A stretch of 64,000 nucleotides of DNA from RYN-230 sp963837335 (GTDB lineage Bacteria; Actinomycetota; Actinomycetes; Streptosporangiales; Streptosporangiaceae), in contig CAWINS010000023.1 of the NCBI GenBank assembly GCA_963837335.1, forward strand, positions 36,912 to 100,911, written 5' to 3'. Numbering within the stretch: the first letter of the stretch is position 1; each line of letters starts with the position of its first letter. Position numbers and translations under genes: made by a program. Shown here in pieces: positions 18,891 to 27,456 of this stretch. Under the pieces are notes generated by a model that saw nothing but the letters and a program-made list of their open reading frames with translations, did no database searches and was not told the origin of the DNA.

Positions 18891-21059
18891 TTATCTGCGC
18901 GAACGCTCCAGCGCGTCCCAGAAGCCGCGACGCAGGGCATGCCTGGTCTCGTCGTGCAGCAGCGAATCGATCGGCAGCGCCGAGTCCTGGAGCAGCCTGG
19001 CCTCCAGGTCCGATGGCATCCGCGGCTTACGGGCCAGGACGGCCTCCAGCCATAGTGCCGGGGCCTCCCGGGCCACGGACTGGCCGAATTCGAAGCCCTC
19101 GGCGTGCGCGGCCTGGACCGCGTCGGCGAGCGGCATCCCCTGGCCCGGGACCGGAGTTGGCTGCCCGGGAGCTTGCGGCCCGGGCGGCTGCGGCGGCGGG
19201 GCCTGCGTCTGCGGCAGCGGGGCTGGCGGCACGGGGGGTTGCGGCACCGGGGTCTGCGGCGTGCCGTAAGGCCCTGGCGGCGGGACGTAGGACGACCCCG
19301 GATTCTGGCCTGATCCGGCGGGCGCCGACGGCGCGGGCGCGGGATACGGCTGCCCGGGCATCATCTGCTCCGAGGGCAGCACGCCGTAAGGGCCCTGCTG
19401 GTACGGACGGGACGGGACGTCCTGGGCCGGGCCGTGGAACGAGGATGGCGGCGCCTGGTACAGGTTCTGGTCATTGGCCGGGGGCTGCGCATGCGCGCCG
19501 CGCACCCGCGGGTCCGGCAGCCCCGGAGGTGACGGCGGCGGGGGCGCGGACGGTCCCGCGTGCTGGCCCGGCATGCTCTGCTGGCCGGGCATGTTCTGGC
19601 CCATACCCTGCTGGCCCGGCTGCCCCTGACCTGGGATGGTCTGACCGGCCATGCTCTGGCCCGGCTGCCCCTGACCCGGGATACCCAGGCCCGGCTGGCC
19701 CTGGCCCGGGATGGTCTGGCCCGCCATGCTCTGCTGGCCGTTCCCGTTCTGCTGGCCCGGTATCCCCTGGCCCGGGCCCACCTGGCCCGGCAGGCCCTGG
19801 CCGGGCATGGCCCTGAGCGGGCAGGGACTGGGGCGGCAGGCCCGTCGGCGCGTAGGACTGCGGCTGCATCGCCTGCTGTCCCGCCATGGACTGCTGACCT
19901 GTCCCGCCATGGACTGCTGACCCGGTCCGGGCAGGCCCGGCTGAGCGGGAACACCGCCCATGCCCTGCTGGCTGCCCAGGCCCTGCTGGCCCGGCAGGTC
20001 CTGCTGTCCTGGAACTCCCGGCTGTCGCTGGGCCGGGTTCGAGTTCGGGTTGGGTCCTGGGTTTCGTTGCGGCTCGGAAACGCCAGGCTGCGCCTGCAGT
20101 CCTGAGGCAGCCTGCAGATTCTGCGCACTCTGCGGCGGGATCCCAGGCTCCGGCGCGCTGCCGGACGCGCGCGACGGTGCGCTCCCGCCGCGGGCGGCCT
20201 CCATGGACTGGCGCTCGATGGACCCAGGCGGCTCGCGGCGTGGCAACGGGGACGGGGAACCGCCCGGCTGGCCGCCCGGAAGCTGGCTGCCGGGGAGCTG
20301 GGCGCCCGGGAGCTGGGCACTGGCGGGCTGGGCGCCTGGCTGCGCCGCACGCTGGTACTCCGCCACCACGGGCGCGGTGTAGATCGCGGGCGGGGCCGGA
20401 TGCGACCCGGCCGACAGCGCCTGCTGGCCCAGCGGGCCGGCCACCGTGCCGTGCCCGTTGGTGAGCGCGCGGGACGCGGACACGGCCAGATGGTAAGGCT
20501 CCTCGCTGCCCAGCGAGTCGGTCCCGGACACCAGCTGGGTAAAGGGCCGCAGATGCCCCTCGCCAATCTCGATGATGTCGTCGCATTCCTGGCGGAGGCT
20601 GCGGGAAATGGTCCAGTTGCCGCCCACCGTGATGTGCACGATCGTGACCCGGATACCGAGGTCTTGCACATCGGCGACGACCTGAGCCAGGTCTTCCTCC
20701 GCACTGACCAGAAGGGCATCACTGATCGCGTTGTTGCGGGCCAGGGTGGTGAGGTCGCGGCGGATCTCGCTCTCCACGCCCTCCCGCCGCCCCGGCCTGG
20801 TCCGGCCCAGCCGGAGCTTCAGCCCGGGAAGATCAGCGAGTGAGTCATGCTCTGAAGTCCGCCGCCCTTCGACCGAGGCCTCATACCAGTAGCAGCGAAG
20901 CAGCGGGCGTCCGGTTCTCTCCCGGGCGATGCTGCCCATGAACGACAGCAGGCCGGCGTAATCCCAGGATACGGACTCTCGGTGGCGGGTTCCGTGGACG
21001 GCCATCGCGCCATCCGCCAGCACGTAGCCCGCGTCCACGAACAGCGCGCACCGATCCAC
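18891..21059 (-). CDS. NYN-domain (PIN-like RNase fold) protein with Gln/Pro/Gly repeats
   Basis: About 722 residues. The N-terminal 160 residues form a NYN/DUF88 domain. Its acidic residues would bind metal (MDRCALFVDAGYVLADG, SAEEDLAQVVADVQDLG, TIVHITVGG), a fold found in RNA- or DNA-cleaving enzymes. A long low-complexity region (about 190-600) has imperfect repeats of GQQSMAGQ, IPGQGQPG and MPGQ. A conserved-looking C-terminal helical domain (about 640-722, MPLADAVQAAHAEGFEFG ... LRRGFWDALERSRR) ends the protein. Two compensating frame changes between about 19805 and 19915 scramble some 35 residues; one coincides with a 23-bp tandem duplication. Probably an RNA-processing protein; substrate unknown. 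Confidence 0.8.
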   Translation of the reverse strand: MDRCALFVDAGYVLADGAMAVHGTRHRESVSWDYAGLLSFMGSIARERTGRPLLRCYWYEASVEGRRTSEHDSLADLPGLKLRLGRTRPGRREGVESEIRRDLTTLARNNAISDALLVSAEEDLAQVVADVQDLGIRVTIVHITVGGNWTISRSLRQECDDIIEIGEGHLRPFTQLVSGTDSLGSEEPYHLAVSASRALTNGHGTVAGPLGQQALSAGSHPAPPAIYTAPVVAEYQRAAQPGAQPASAQLPGAQLPGSQLPGGQPGGSPSPLPRREPPGSIERQSMEAARGGSAPSRASGSAPEPGIPPQSAQNLQAASGLQAQPGVSEPQRNPGPNPNSNPAQRQPGVPGQQDLPGQQGLGSQQGMGGVPAQPGLPGPGQQSMAGQVSSPWRDSRRCSRSPTRRRACRPSPCPLRAMPGQGLPGQVGPGQGIPGQQNGNGQQSMAGQTIPGQGQPGLGIPGQGQPGQSMAGQTIPGQGQPGQQGMGQNMPGQQSMPGQHAGPSAPPPPSPPGLPDPRVRGAHAQPPANDQNLYQAPPSSFHGPAQDVPSRPYQQGPYGVLPSEQMMPGQPYPAPAPSAPAGSGQNPGSSYVPPPGPYGTPQTPVPQPPVPPAPLPQTQAPPPQPPGPQAPGQPTPVPGQGMPLADAVQAAHAEGFEFGQSVAREAPALWLEAVLARKPRMPSDLEARLLQDSALPIDSLLHDETRHALRRGFWDALERSRR

Positions 21060-21213
21060 GCGACACCGTCCTTTCCTCGACGCGAGACGTTACCAGCGCC
21101 CAGCCAACCGCGTGATGGATCGCGGCAGGTCGCGAGGTTCCCCGCGACCCAGGGCGTCCGCTCTCGGCAAAAGCGCCCCCGGCAATTGCATCTGGTCCGA
21201 CTAATCTTCGGCC

Positions 21214-22270
21214 ATGCGACTTCTTGTTCTCGGGGGTACCCGGTTCCTGGGGCGTGCCATCGTGGACGAAGCGATCCGGCGTGGCTACGACGTCACGACC
21301 TTCTCGCGGGGGCTGAGCGGCGAGCCCCGGCCGGGTGCCGAGGCACTGCACGGAGACCGTACCAACTCCACGGACGTGCTCAGGCTGGCTGAGCGAGATT
21401 TTGATCTGGTCATCGACACCTCGGTGATCGCTCCGCGTCATGTGGCCGCATCCGCCCGGTTGCTGGCCCCGCGAGTCCGCCACTACACGTATGTCTCCAC
21501 GCTCTCGGTCTACGCCGGCTTCGGTGAGGTGCCGGTCAGCGAGGAGTCCCCGGTGCTCGACGGATCGCCCGACGCCGACGGTTCCGTCGAGGAACTCGGG
21601 TACGGCGAGCTCAAGGTCGGCTGTGAGCGCGCCGTGGAGGAAGCCCTGCCCGGCCGGTGCCTGATCGCCCGTCCCGGACTGCTGGTGGGCCCGCACGAGA
21701 ACATCGGGCGGCTGCCCTGGTGGCTGATCAGGATCGCGCGCGGCGGGACGGTCATCGCCCCCGGCGAGCCTGGCCGGCCCGCTGCAGGTGACCGACGCCC
21801 GCGACCTCGCCGCCTGGCTGGTGGACAACACCCGCCGGGGCATCCCGGGCGTGGTCAACGTGCCGGGGGCGAGGGGCACCACGTTCGGGGAACTGCTGAC
21901 GGACTGCGGCGAGGCCACCGCGGCGGACCGGGCCCGGGGCGTCGCCTGGGCTGGCGCTGGCCAGTACGGGCCGCTTCAGCTCCGCTGGGTGCCGGACCAG
22001 GTGCTGCTGGCGGCGGGCGTGCAGCCCTGGACGGAGTTGCCGATGTGGGCGCCGGAGACCCCGGAGTTCGCGGAACTCTGGGACGTCACCGGGGACCGCG
22101 CGCTGCGAACCGGCCTCCGCTACCGGCCGCTCAGTGACACCGTCCGGGACACCTGGGGCTGGCTGCGCCGCGACGCGGCGGCCCACGGGGGCGAGATGAC
22201 GTTCCAGCAGCGCCCCGGGATGGGCCTGGACCCGGCCAAGGAACAGGAGATCCTGGCCAGCCTGGATTGA
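21214..22270 (+). CDS. NAD-dependent epimerase/dehydratase family protein (frameshift near 21778)
   Basis: Short-chain dehydrogenase-like Rossmann protein. It opens MRLLVLGGTRFLGRAIV with the GxxGxxG dinucleotide motif, then DLVIDTSVIAP and YTYVSTLSVYAGF. The catalytic Tyr appears to be in ELGYGELKVGCE (YxxxK). An apparent extra C in a C-run near 21778-21780 breaks the frame; the continuation (VTDARDLAAWLVDNTRRG ... to 22270) matches the C-terminal half of the family. About 350 residues when joined. It resembles sugar-nucleotide or isoflavone-reductase-like enzymes common in actinobacteria; the substrate cannot be assigned. It is divergent from the NYN gene and lies just upstream of pyrE on the same strand. 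Confidence 0.82.
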
Positions 22271-22320
22271 GGCCCGGCCGGTGCCGGGCCTGCGGCGCCT
22301 GGCTGGGTAGGCTCGCGATC

Positions 22321-22857
22321 GTGAGCGACCGTGATGACCTGCTTCAGATGATCAAGGACAAGGCCGTGGTGCACGGTGACTTCGTGCTGTCCTCCGGCCA
22401 GCGGGCGACCTGGTACATCGACCTGCGCCGGATCCTGCTCAGCGGGCAGGCGGCGCCGCTGGCCGGCCGGGTGATGCTCGACCTCACCGCCGGTCTCGAC
22501 TACGACGCGGTCGGCGGCCTCACGCTCGGCGCTGACCCGGTGGCGACGGCGATGATGCACGCGGCCAGCGCGGCGGGGCGGCCACTGGATGCGTTTGTGG
22601 TGCGCAAGGAGGGCAAGGCGCACGGCCTGCAACGGCGTATCGAGGGCCCGGACGTCGCCGGGCGCCGGGTACTCGCGGTCGAGGACACCTCGACCACCGG
22701 CGGGTCCGTGCTGACCGCGGTGGATGCGCTGCGCGAGGCCGGGGCGGAGGTCGTGGGCGTGGCCGTCATCGTCGAACGCGGTGCCCGGGAGCCGGTGACC
22801 GCGCGGGGCCTGCCCTACCTGGCCGCCTACGACATGGGCGACCTGGGCCTGGGCTGA
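22321..22857 (+). CDS. pyrE: Orotate phosphoribosyltransferase
   Basis: Converts orotate and PRPP to orotidine 5'-phosphate in pyrimidine synthesis. 178 residues from GTG at 22321 (VSDRDDLLQMI). The family motifs HGDFVLSSGQRATWYIDLR, VVRKEGKAHGL (substrate-loop Lys) and the PRPP-binding loop VLAVEDTSTTGGS (near 118-130) are all present. The usual monomer length is 170-215. The 3' end overlaps the convergent DedA gene by 31 bases. It stands apart from other pyr genes here, as in mycobacteria. Confidence 0.96.
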   Translation: MSDRDDLLQMIKDKAVVHGDFVLSSGQRATWYIDLRRILLSGQAAPLAGRVMLDLTAGLDYDAVGGLTLGADPVATAMMHAASAAGRPLDAFVVRKEGKAHGLQRRIEGPDVAGRRVLAVEDTSTTGGSVLTAVDALREAGAEVVGVAVIVERGAREPVTARGLPYLAAYDMGDLGLG

Positions 22858-23618
22858 TCGTCCTGGGGCGCCGCGTGGCCGGCGTCCTGGGGAGCCGTGT
22901 GACTCGTGTCCTGGGACGCGGTGCGGCTGTGCCGCGGTCCGCGGCGGCCGCCCGCAGCCGGGCCGCCTGAGGTGGGGTCGCCTGAAGTGGAGGCACCCGC
23001 GGCCGGGCCGGTCACGGCGGGGCTGGCCAGGGCGGCCTCTTTGCGGAACTCACGCAGCCGGTACAGCACGAACGCGGCGATGGCGATGACCGCCACGGCC
23101 GCGATCGCGTATCCGGCCAGCGCGATGCCGTGCGCGATGCTCTGCCAGGTACTGCTCAGGCTGTAGCCGATCAGCGAGATGGCGGTCACCCAGACGGCCG
23201 TGCCGATGAGGCTGAGCACGCCGAACAGCAGCGCGGGCATCTCGATGAAGCCGGCCACGATCGATACGAACGTGCGCACCACCGGCAGGCAGCGGCCCAC
23301 CGGGACCGCCCACGCGCCCCGGCCGGCGAAGAACCGCTCCGCCCGGTCGATGTCGGCGTGCGAGATGAGCAGGTAGCGGCCGAACTTGTGCACCAGCGGC
23401 CGCTCACCGACCCGTCCCACGGTGTACGCGACGAACGAGCCGAGCAGCTCGGCCACCGTGCCGACGATGATGACCGCCACGATGCTGAAGTGCCCCTCAC
23501 CGGCCAGCACCCCGGCGAACCCGAACGTGATCTCCGACGGAATCGGGACGCAGCAGGCCTCGAGGAAGCCGAAGAGAAACACAGCAGCGAGGCCTGCCTC
23601 GCTGAGAAAGCTCTCCAT
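22827..23618 (-). CDS. DedA-family membrane protein
   Basis: 263 residues with about five to six membrane segments. Family hallmarks are the N-terminal PIPSEITFGFAGVLAG, then VGRVGERPLVHKFGRYLLIS and FFAGRGAWAVPVGRCLPVVRTFVSIVAG (the GR-x-P-x-VR motif). DedA proteins are lipid scramblase/transporter relatives implicated in undecaprenyl-phosphate or phospholipid recycling. The C-terminal 60 residues are hydrophilic (Gly/Ala/Ser/Thr, then repeats around SQDTSHTAPQDAGHAAPQD) and lie outside the domain. It is divergent from fba, as in the mycobacterial Rv0363c/Rv0364 pair. The short 3' overlap with pyrE is antisense. Confidence 0.9.
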   Translation of the reverse strand: MESFLSEAGLAAVFLFGFLEACCVPIPSEITFGFAGVLAGEGHFSIVAVIIVGTVAELLGSFVAYTVGRVGERPLVHKFGRYLLISHADIDRAERFFAGRGAWAVPVGRCLPVVRTFVSIVAGFIEMPALLFGVLSLIGTAVWVTAISLIGYSLSSTWQSIAHGIALAGYAIAAVAVIAIAAFVLYRLREFRKEAALASPAVTGPAAGASTSGDPTSGGPAAGGRRGPRHSRTASQDTSHTAPQDAGHAAPQDDQPRPRSPMS

Positions 23619-23696
23619 AGCTCACTGTTGTACAGCATGCGGGGCACTCCGGCGGTCCGCATCGGGTCAGGTTGAGGACTCCTTAACTGGTGCATT

Positions 23697-23731
23697 TACC
23701 TGCACAGTCCGGCAGGTCTACCTGCGCAGTC
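23697..23731 (+). promoter_or_regulatory. Two direct repeats 22 bp apart upstream of fba
   Basis: TACCTGCACAGTC (23697-23709) and TACCTGCGCAGTC (23719-23731) differ at one base and are offset by 22 bp, about two helical turns. They lie about 105 bases before the fba ATG, in the divergent gap with DedA. A perfect GCAGGT-CT-ACCTGC inverted repeat overlaps at 23712-23725. Candidate operator. Confidence 0.5.
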
Positions 23732-23836
23732 TGCCGGCCGGGACGGGTTTTGCGGGGCCGGGTTCCGGTCACCTGCCCGCGGGACGCCCGTGTCCCCGAT
23801 ACTGGACCCAAGCACTGAGACAGGGAGCCGAACGTC

Positions 23837-24860
23837 ATGCCTATCGCCACCCCAGAGGTCTACGCGCAGATGCTGGACCGCGCCAAGGAGCGCGGTTTCG
23901 CCTATCCCGCGATCAACGTGACCTCGAGCCAGACCCTGAACGCGGCCCTGAAGGGCTTCGCGGACGCGGAAAGCGACGGCATCGTCCAGGTGTCCACCGG
24001 CGGCGCCGAGTACCTGTCCGGCCAGGCGGTCAAGGACATGGTGACGGGCTCGGCCGCGCTGGCCAGCTTCGCCCGCTCGGTGGCCGGCAAGTACCCGGTG
24101 CAGATCGCCCTGCACACCGACCACTGCCCCAAGGACAAGCTGGACGGGTTCATGCGCCCGCTGGTCAGGCTGTCCCAGGAGCGGGTGGCCCGGGGTGAGG
24201 AGCCGCTGTTCAACTCGCACATGTGGGACGGGTCCGCGGTCCCGCTCGATGAGAACATCGCCATCGCCTCGGAACTGCTCGACGAGTGCGCCAAGGCGCA
24301 CACCGTCATGGAGATGGAGATCGGCGTGGTCGGCGGCGAGGAGGACGGCGTCACCGGCGAGATGAACGAGAAGCTGTACAGCACGCCGGAGGACGCCCTG
24401 GCGGTGGCCGAGGCGCTCGGGCTCGGAGAGCGGGGCCGCTACCTGCTCGCCGCCACGTTCGGGAACGTGCACGGGGTGTACAAGCCCGGGCACGTCGACC
24501 CTGCGCCCGTCGATCCTGAAGGAGATCCAGGACGCGGTGGGGGCCAAGTACGGCCAGGAGAAGCCGTTCTACCTGGTGTTCCACGGCGGATCCGGCTCCG
24601 CGCTGGAAGAGATCCGCGAGGCCATCTCTTACGGCGTGGTCAAGATGAACGTGGACACCGACACCCAGTACGCGTTCACCCGGCCGGTCGCGGACCACAT
24701 GTTCCGCAACTATGACGGCGTGCTCAAGGTCGACGGCGAGGTCGGCAACAAGAAGACGTACGACCCCCGGGCCTGGGGCAAGGCCGGCGAGGCGGGCATG
24801 GCCGCCCGGGTGATGCGGGCCTGCGAGGACCTGATGTCCGCGGGCACCAAGATCAGCTGA
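23837..24860 (+). CDS. fba: Class II fructose-bisphosphate aldolase (frameshift near 24500)
   Basis: Zinc-dependent glycolytic/gluconeogenic aldolase. It starts MPIATPEVYAQML behind an AGGGAG site. Family signatures: YPAINVTSSQTLNAAL, the zinc and catalytic region ALHTDHCPKDKLDGF, MEMEIGVVGGEEDGV, TFGNVHGVYKPGHV, FHGGSGSALEEIREAISYGVVKMNVDTDTQ. One apparent extra C near 24499-24501 shifts the frame within the segment that should read HV-x-LRPSILKEIQD. The remainder then runs cleanly to 24860. About 340 residues when joined, typical for the mycobacterial type. Because the enzyme is usually indispensable, the shift is probably a sequence error. Confidence 0.94.
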
Positions 24861-24965
24861 GCAGCCAGGCGGCGCCCCGGCGCCGGCCTGCCGCGACCCT
24901 GGCCCGGCGCGGCCTGCCGCGACCCTGCCCGGGCCAGCCCCATCGCGGTCTGCCCTGCGCAGAAA

Positions 24966-24997
24966 GCCTGCCCGCCCTGACCCATCGGCGGGCAGGC
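24966..24997 (+). terminator. Hairpin between fba and the phosphoesterase gene
   Basis: Perfect 11-bp stem: GCCTGCCCGCC (24966-24976) pairs with GGCGGGCAGGC (24987-24997). It ends 7 bases before the next ATG, so its right arm covers that gene's likely ribosome site (GGCAGG). It may terminate fba, gate translation of the next gene, or both. Confidence 0.6.
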
Positions 24998-25004
24998 TGG
25001 CCTC

Positions 25005-25787
25005 ATGGAGACGCCAGCCGGCCGGATCGCCGTCCTGTCCGACATTCACGGGGTGCTGCCCGCGCTGGAAAGCGTGCTCGCCGAGCCCGAGGTGGCCGGC
25101 GCGGACCGGATCGTTCTGACCGGCGACATCGCCGCGGGGCCGCAGCCACGCGAGACCCTCGACCGGCTGGCCTCGCTCGGGGACCGGGCGCTGTGGATCC
25201 GCGGCAACGCCGACCGCGAGCTGGTCCAGCTGGCCCGCGGTGAGGTGAGCACCGTCCCGGACCCCATCGCGCCCTGGGCCGCCGCCCAGCTCCGCGCGGA
25301 CCAGGTCGAACTGCTCGCCGGACTTCCCCTGACCGCGACCCTTGAGGTCGCGGGCCTGGGCCCGGTGCTGTTCTGCCACGCGACCCCGCGCGACGACGAG
25401 GAAGTGGTCCTGGCCGACTCCAGGCTGGAGCGCTGGGCCGACGTGCTCGGCTCCGTCGGCCCCGAGGTGGCCGTGGTGGTGTGCGGGCACACGCACATGC
25501 CGTTCAGCCGGCTGGCCTGCGGGCGGCTGGTGGTCAACCCGGGCAGCGTGGGGATGCCCTACGGCCGGGCCGGGGCGCACTGGGCGCTGCTCGGGCCGGG
25601 AGTGCAGCTGCGGCGGACCGTGTTCGACGCCGGGGCGGCCTGCGCCCGCGTCGCCGCGCAGTCGTCGTACCCGGACGCCGCGGAATGGGCGGACTTCTAC
25701 CTGAACGCGCGGGCCACCGACGCGGAGGCGCTGGCCGTCATGGCTCCCCGCGACGGCCGGGAGAGCCCAGGAGGGACCCCCGGCTGA
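25005..25787 (+). CDS. Calcineurin-like metallophosphoesterase
   Basis: 260 residues. Metal-binding motifs of the family appear in order: SDIHGVLPALESVL (DxH), LTGDIAAGPQP (GD), IRGNADRE (GN[HD]-like), VVCGHTHMPF (GHxH) with NPGSVGMPYG after it. This is the YfcE/MJ0936-type subgroup of small phosphodiesterases; the physiological substrate is unknown. Start ATG at 25005 (METPAGRIAVLSDIHG). A hairpin lies directly upstream. The 3' end overlaps the convergent AbiEi-like gene by about 50 bases. Confidence 0.9.
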   Translation: METPAGRIAVLSDIHGVLPALESVLAEPEVAGADRIVLTGDIAAGPQPRETLDRLASLGDRALWIRGNADRELVQLARGEVSTVPDPIAPWAAAQLRADQVELLAGLPLTATLEVAGLGPVLFCHATPRDDEEVVLADSRLERWADVLGSVGPEVAVVVCGHTHMPFSRLACGRLVVNPGSVGMPYGRAGAHWALLGPGVQLRRTVFDAGAACARVAAQSSYPDAAEWADFYLNARATDAEALAVMAPRDGRESPGGTPG

Positions 25788-26743
25788 ACGCCACCCGGAT
25801 GGTGTCCACGACCTGGGCTGGGGCCCGGGTGATCTGGGGCCAGGTGAAGTGGACGACTTCGTAGCCTGCGGCGCGCAGCCGGGCGTCGCGTTCTAGCTGG
25901 GTGCGGGCCCGGGCCGGGGTCTGGTATTTGAACGCCCCGTCGGCCTCGCCGATGGTGTTGTAGCGCCGCCAGAGGAAGTCGGCCCGGCCGATGACCTCGC
26001 CGTCGTCGCCGATCCAGACCTGCAGGTCTGGTGGCGGGAGGCCGGCCTGGTGGAACACGGCCCGGCTGAGGGACTCCAGCACCGATTCTGACCGGGCGTC
26101 GCTGAACGCGGTCACTTCGCGGGCCCGCTGCAGGCCCGGCCACCGCGGGCAGTCGCCGATGACCGCGGCGAGCTCGGCCTTCGATGTGAGGCGTGCGTGC
26201 AGGGCCGAGTCGGCGACCGCTACTGCTTCGCCGAAGGGCAGCGTCCGGGCTAAGTCGATGACGGTCCTGGGCACCGAGGTCAGCGGGACGCCACGGTAGC
26301 TGACCACATGTTCCGCGGGCAGCGCCGCGACGTGCACCCGGACTCCCGGACGGCCGGTGCGACTACCCCGGTTCCCCGGTGCTCGCGTGATCTCGGATCA
26401 ATGGCGCCGGACCAAGTCCCACGATCCCGAGCTGGTACACCCGCGCCGCAGATTGATGACTCCCCGCTGAGCGCCAACTACCCGCCGACCACGCGCTTCC
26501 TGCCGACCGGGAGCCGGTGACTTTGAGGGCGGCGGCCACGCGGAGCAGGTGGTGACCGGCTTGCCGGGCGCGGTCGTCCGGCGCTTCCCCGACCATTGCA
26601 GCCGTGGCCGCGGGAGTCGCGTACACCCCCGTTAACAGCGGGCATAGGACACCCTGGCGGACCAGGCGCCCGACCTGACGGCTGGATAATCCCGCCGCCC
26701 GCAACTCCGCGGTGGTCCGCACTCCCCCTAGCTCGCTCAGCAC
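25738..26743 (-). CDS. AbiEi/DUF559-type protein (frameshift near 26362)
   Basis: The N-terminal part (from GTG at 26743, VLSELGGVRTTAELRAAGLS) is the winged-helix AbiEi antitoxin-like domain. The C-terminal part (WIGDDGEVIGRADFLWRR ... GYEVVHFTWPQI) looks like a Vsr/DUF559 endonuclease-like fold with a probable D-x-E-x-K-type core. The two halves are in different frames; removing one G of the G-run near 26361-26364 joins them through TGEP-GSRTGRPGVRVHVAALP. About 334 residues in total. Such proteins are abundant as solitary genes in actinobacteria, and no AbiEii-like toxin gene is adjacent. A function in defence is therefore uncertain. Confidence 0.75.
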
Positions 26744-26958
26744 CCGTCCAGGCTCACCCCCACTGCCGACATTTCACGTATGTGGTGCGCCAGGAGGGGT
26801 GTTTTGTCCGGTTCGGATGCACTAGATACGTGCAATGTGGCCGGCCGGGCGGCGAGAGACGCCGCGAGGGGCGGGCGGGACGAGAGCCCGGGGCGGGCGC
26901 GGGGCGGGCGCGGGTGGGGGCGCCGTAACCGCCCGGGGAGTGCGGCAGGATGAGGGGC

Positions 26959-27372
26959 ATGGACCACCGCAACCTCATGGCCGGGCCGCCCCCGACCTAC
27001 CTGCCCGATGATCCCTCCGCCGCGGACCTGGGCAGCGGCGCCGACCCCGCGGCCGTGGCCGCGGCCAACCCGGCCTCCCTGGCCGCCTGGGCGGCCCTGG
27101 CCGAGCAGGCGCTGGACCGCGGTGAGTGGATCACCGCCTACGCGTACGCCCGGACCGGATACCACCGCGGGCTGGACCAGCTGCGCCGGGCCGGCTGGAA
27201 GGGGAACGGGCCGATCCCCTGGGAGCACGAGCCCAACCGGGGTTTCCTGCGTTCCCTGGCTGCGCTGGGCCGGGCCGCCGGGGCCATCGGCGAGACGGAG
27301 GAAGAGGCGCGCTGCCAGATCTTCCTGGCCGACTCGAGCGCCGCGGCGGTGGCCGCCCTCGACGTTTCCTGA
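26959..27372 (+). CDS. DUF3151 family protein
   Basis: About 137 residues, matching the actinobacterial DUF3151 family (Rv0358 type). It shows NLMAGPPPTYLPDD at the start, then WITAYAYARTGYHRGLDQLRRAGWKGNGPIPWEHEPNRGFLR and a helical tail. Function unknown. ATG at 26959 has GAGGGG just upstream; an ATG at 26950 would add three residues. It precedes purA, the same neighbourhood as in mycobacteria, though the connection to purine synthesis is only by context. Mostly helical, with no membrane segment. Confidence 0.88.
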   Translation: MDHRNLMAGPPPTYLPDDPSAADLGSGADPAAVAAANPASLAAWAALAEQALDRGEWITAYAYARTGYHRGLDQLRRAGWKGNGPIPWEHEPNRGFLRSLAALGRAAGAIGETEEEARCQIFLADSSAAAVAALDVS

Positions 27373-27456
27373 CCTGGGGACCGTAACCCCCCAGCCCAGG
27401 ACGTGGAGTAACCTCAGACGTCGCAGCCGCGGCGAGGCCTGGAAGGGGCTGGTGCG

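Noticed and set aside
25738..26743. Complete AbiE toxin-antitoxin system
   Set aside because: Only an AbiEi-like domain is present; no nucleotidyltransferase toxin gene adjoins it.
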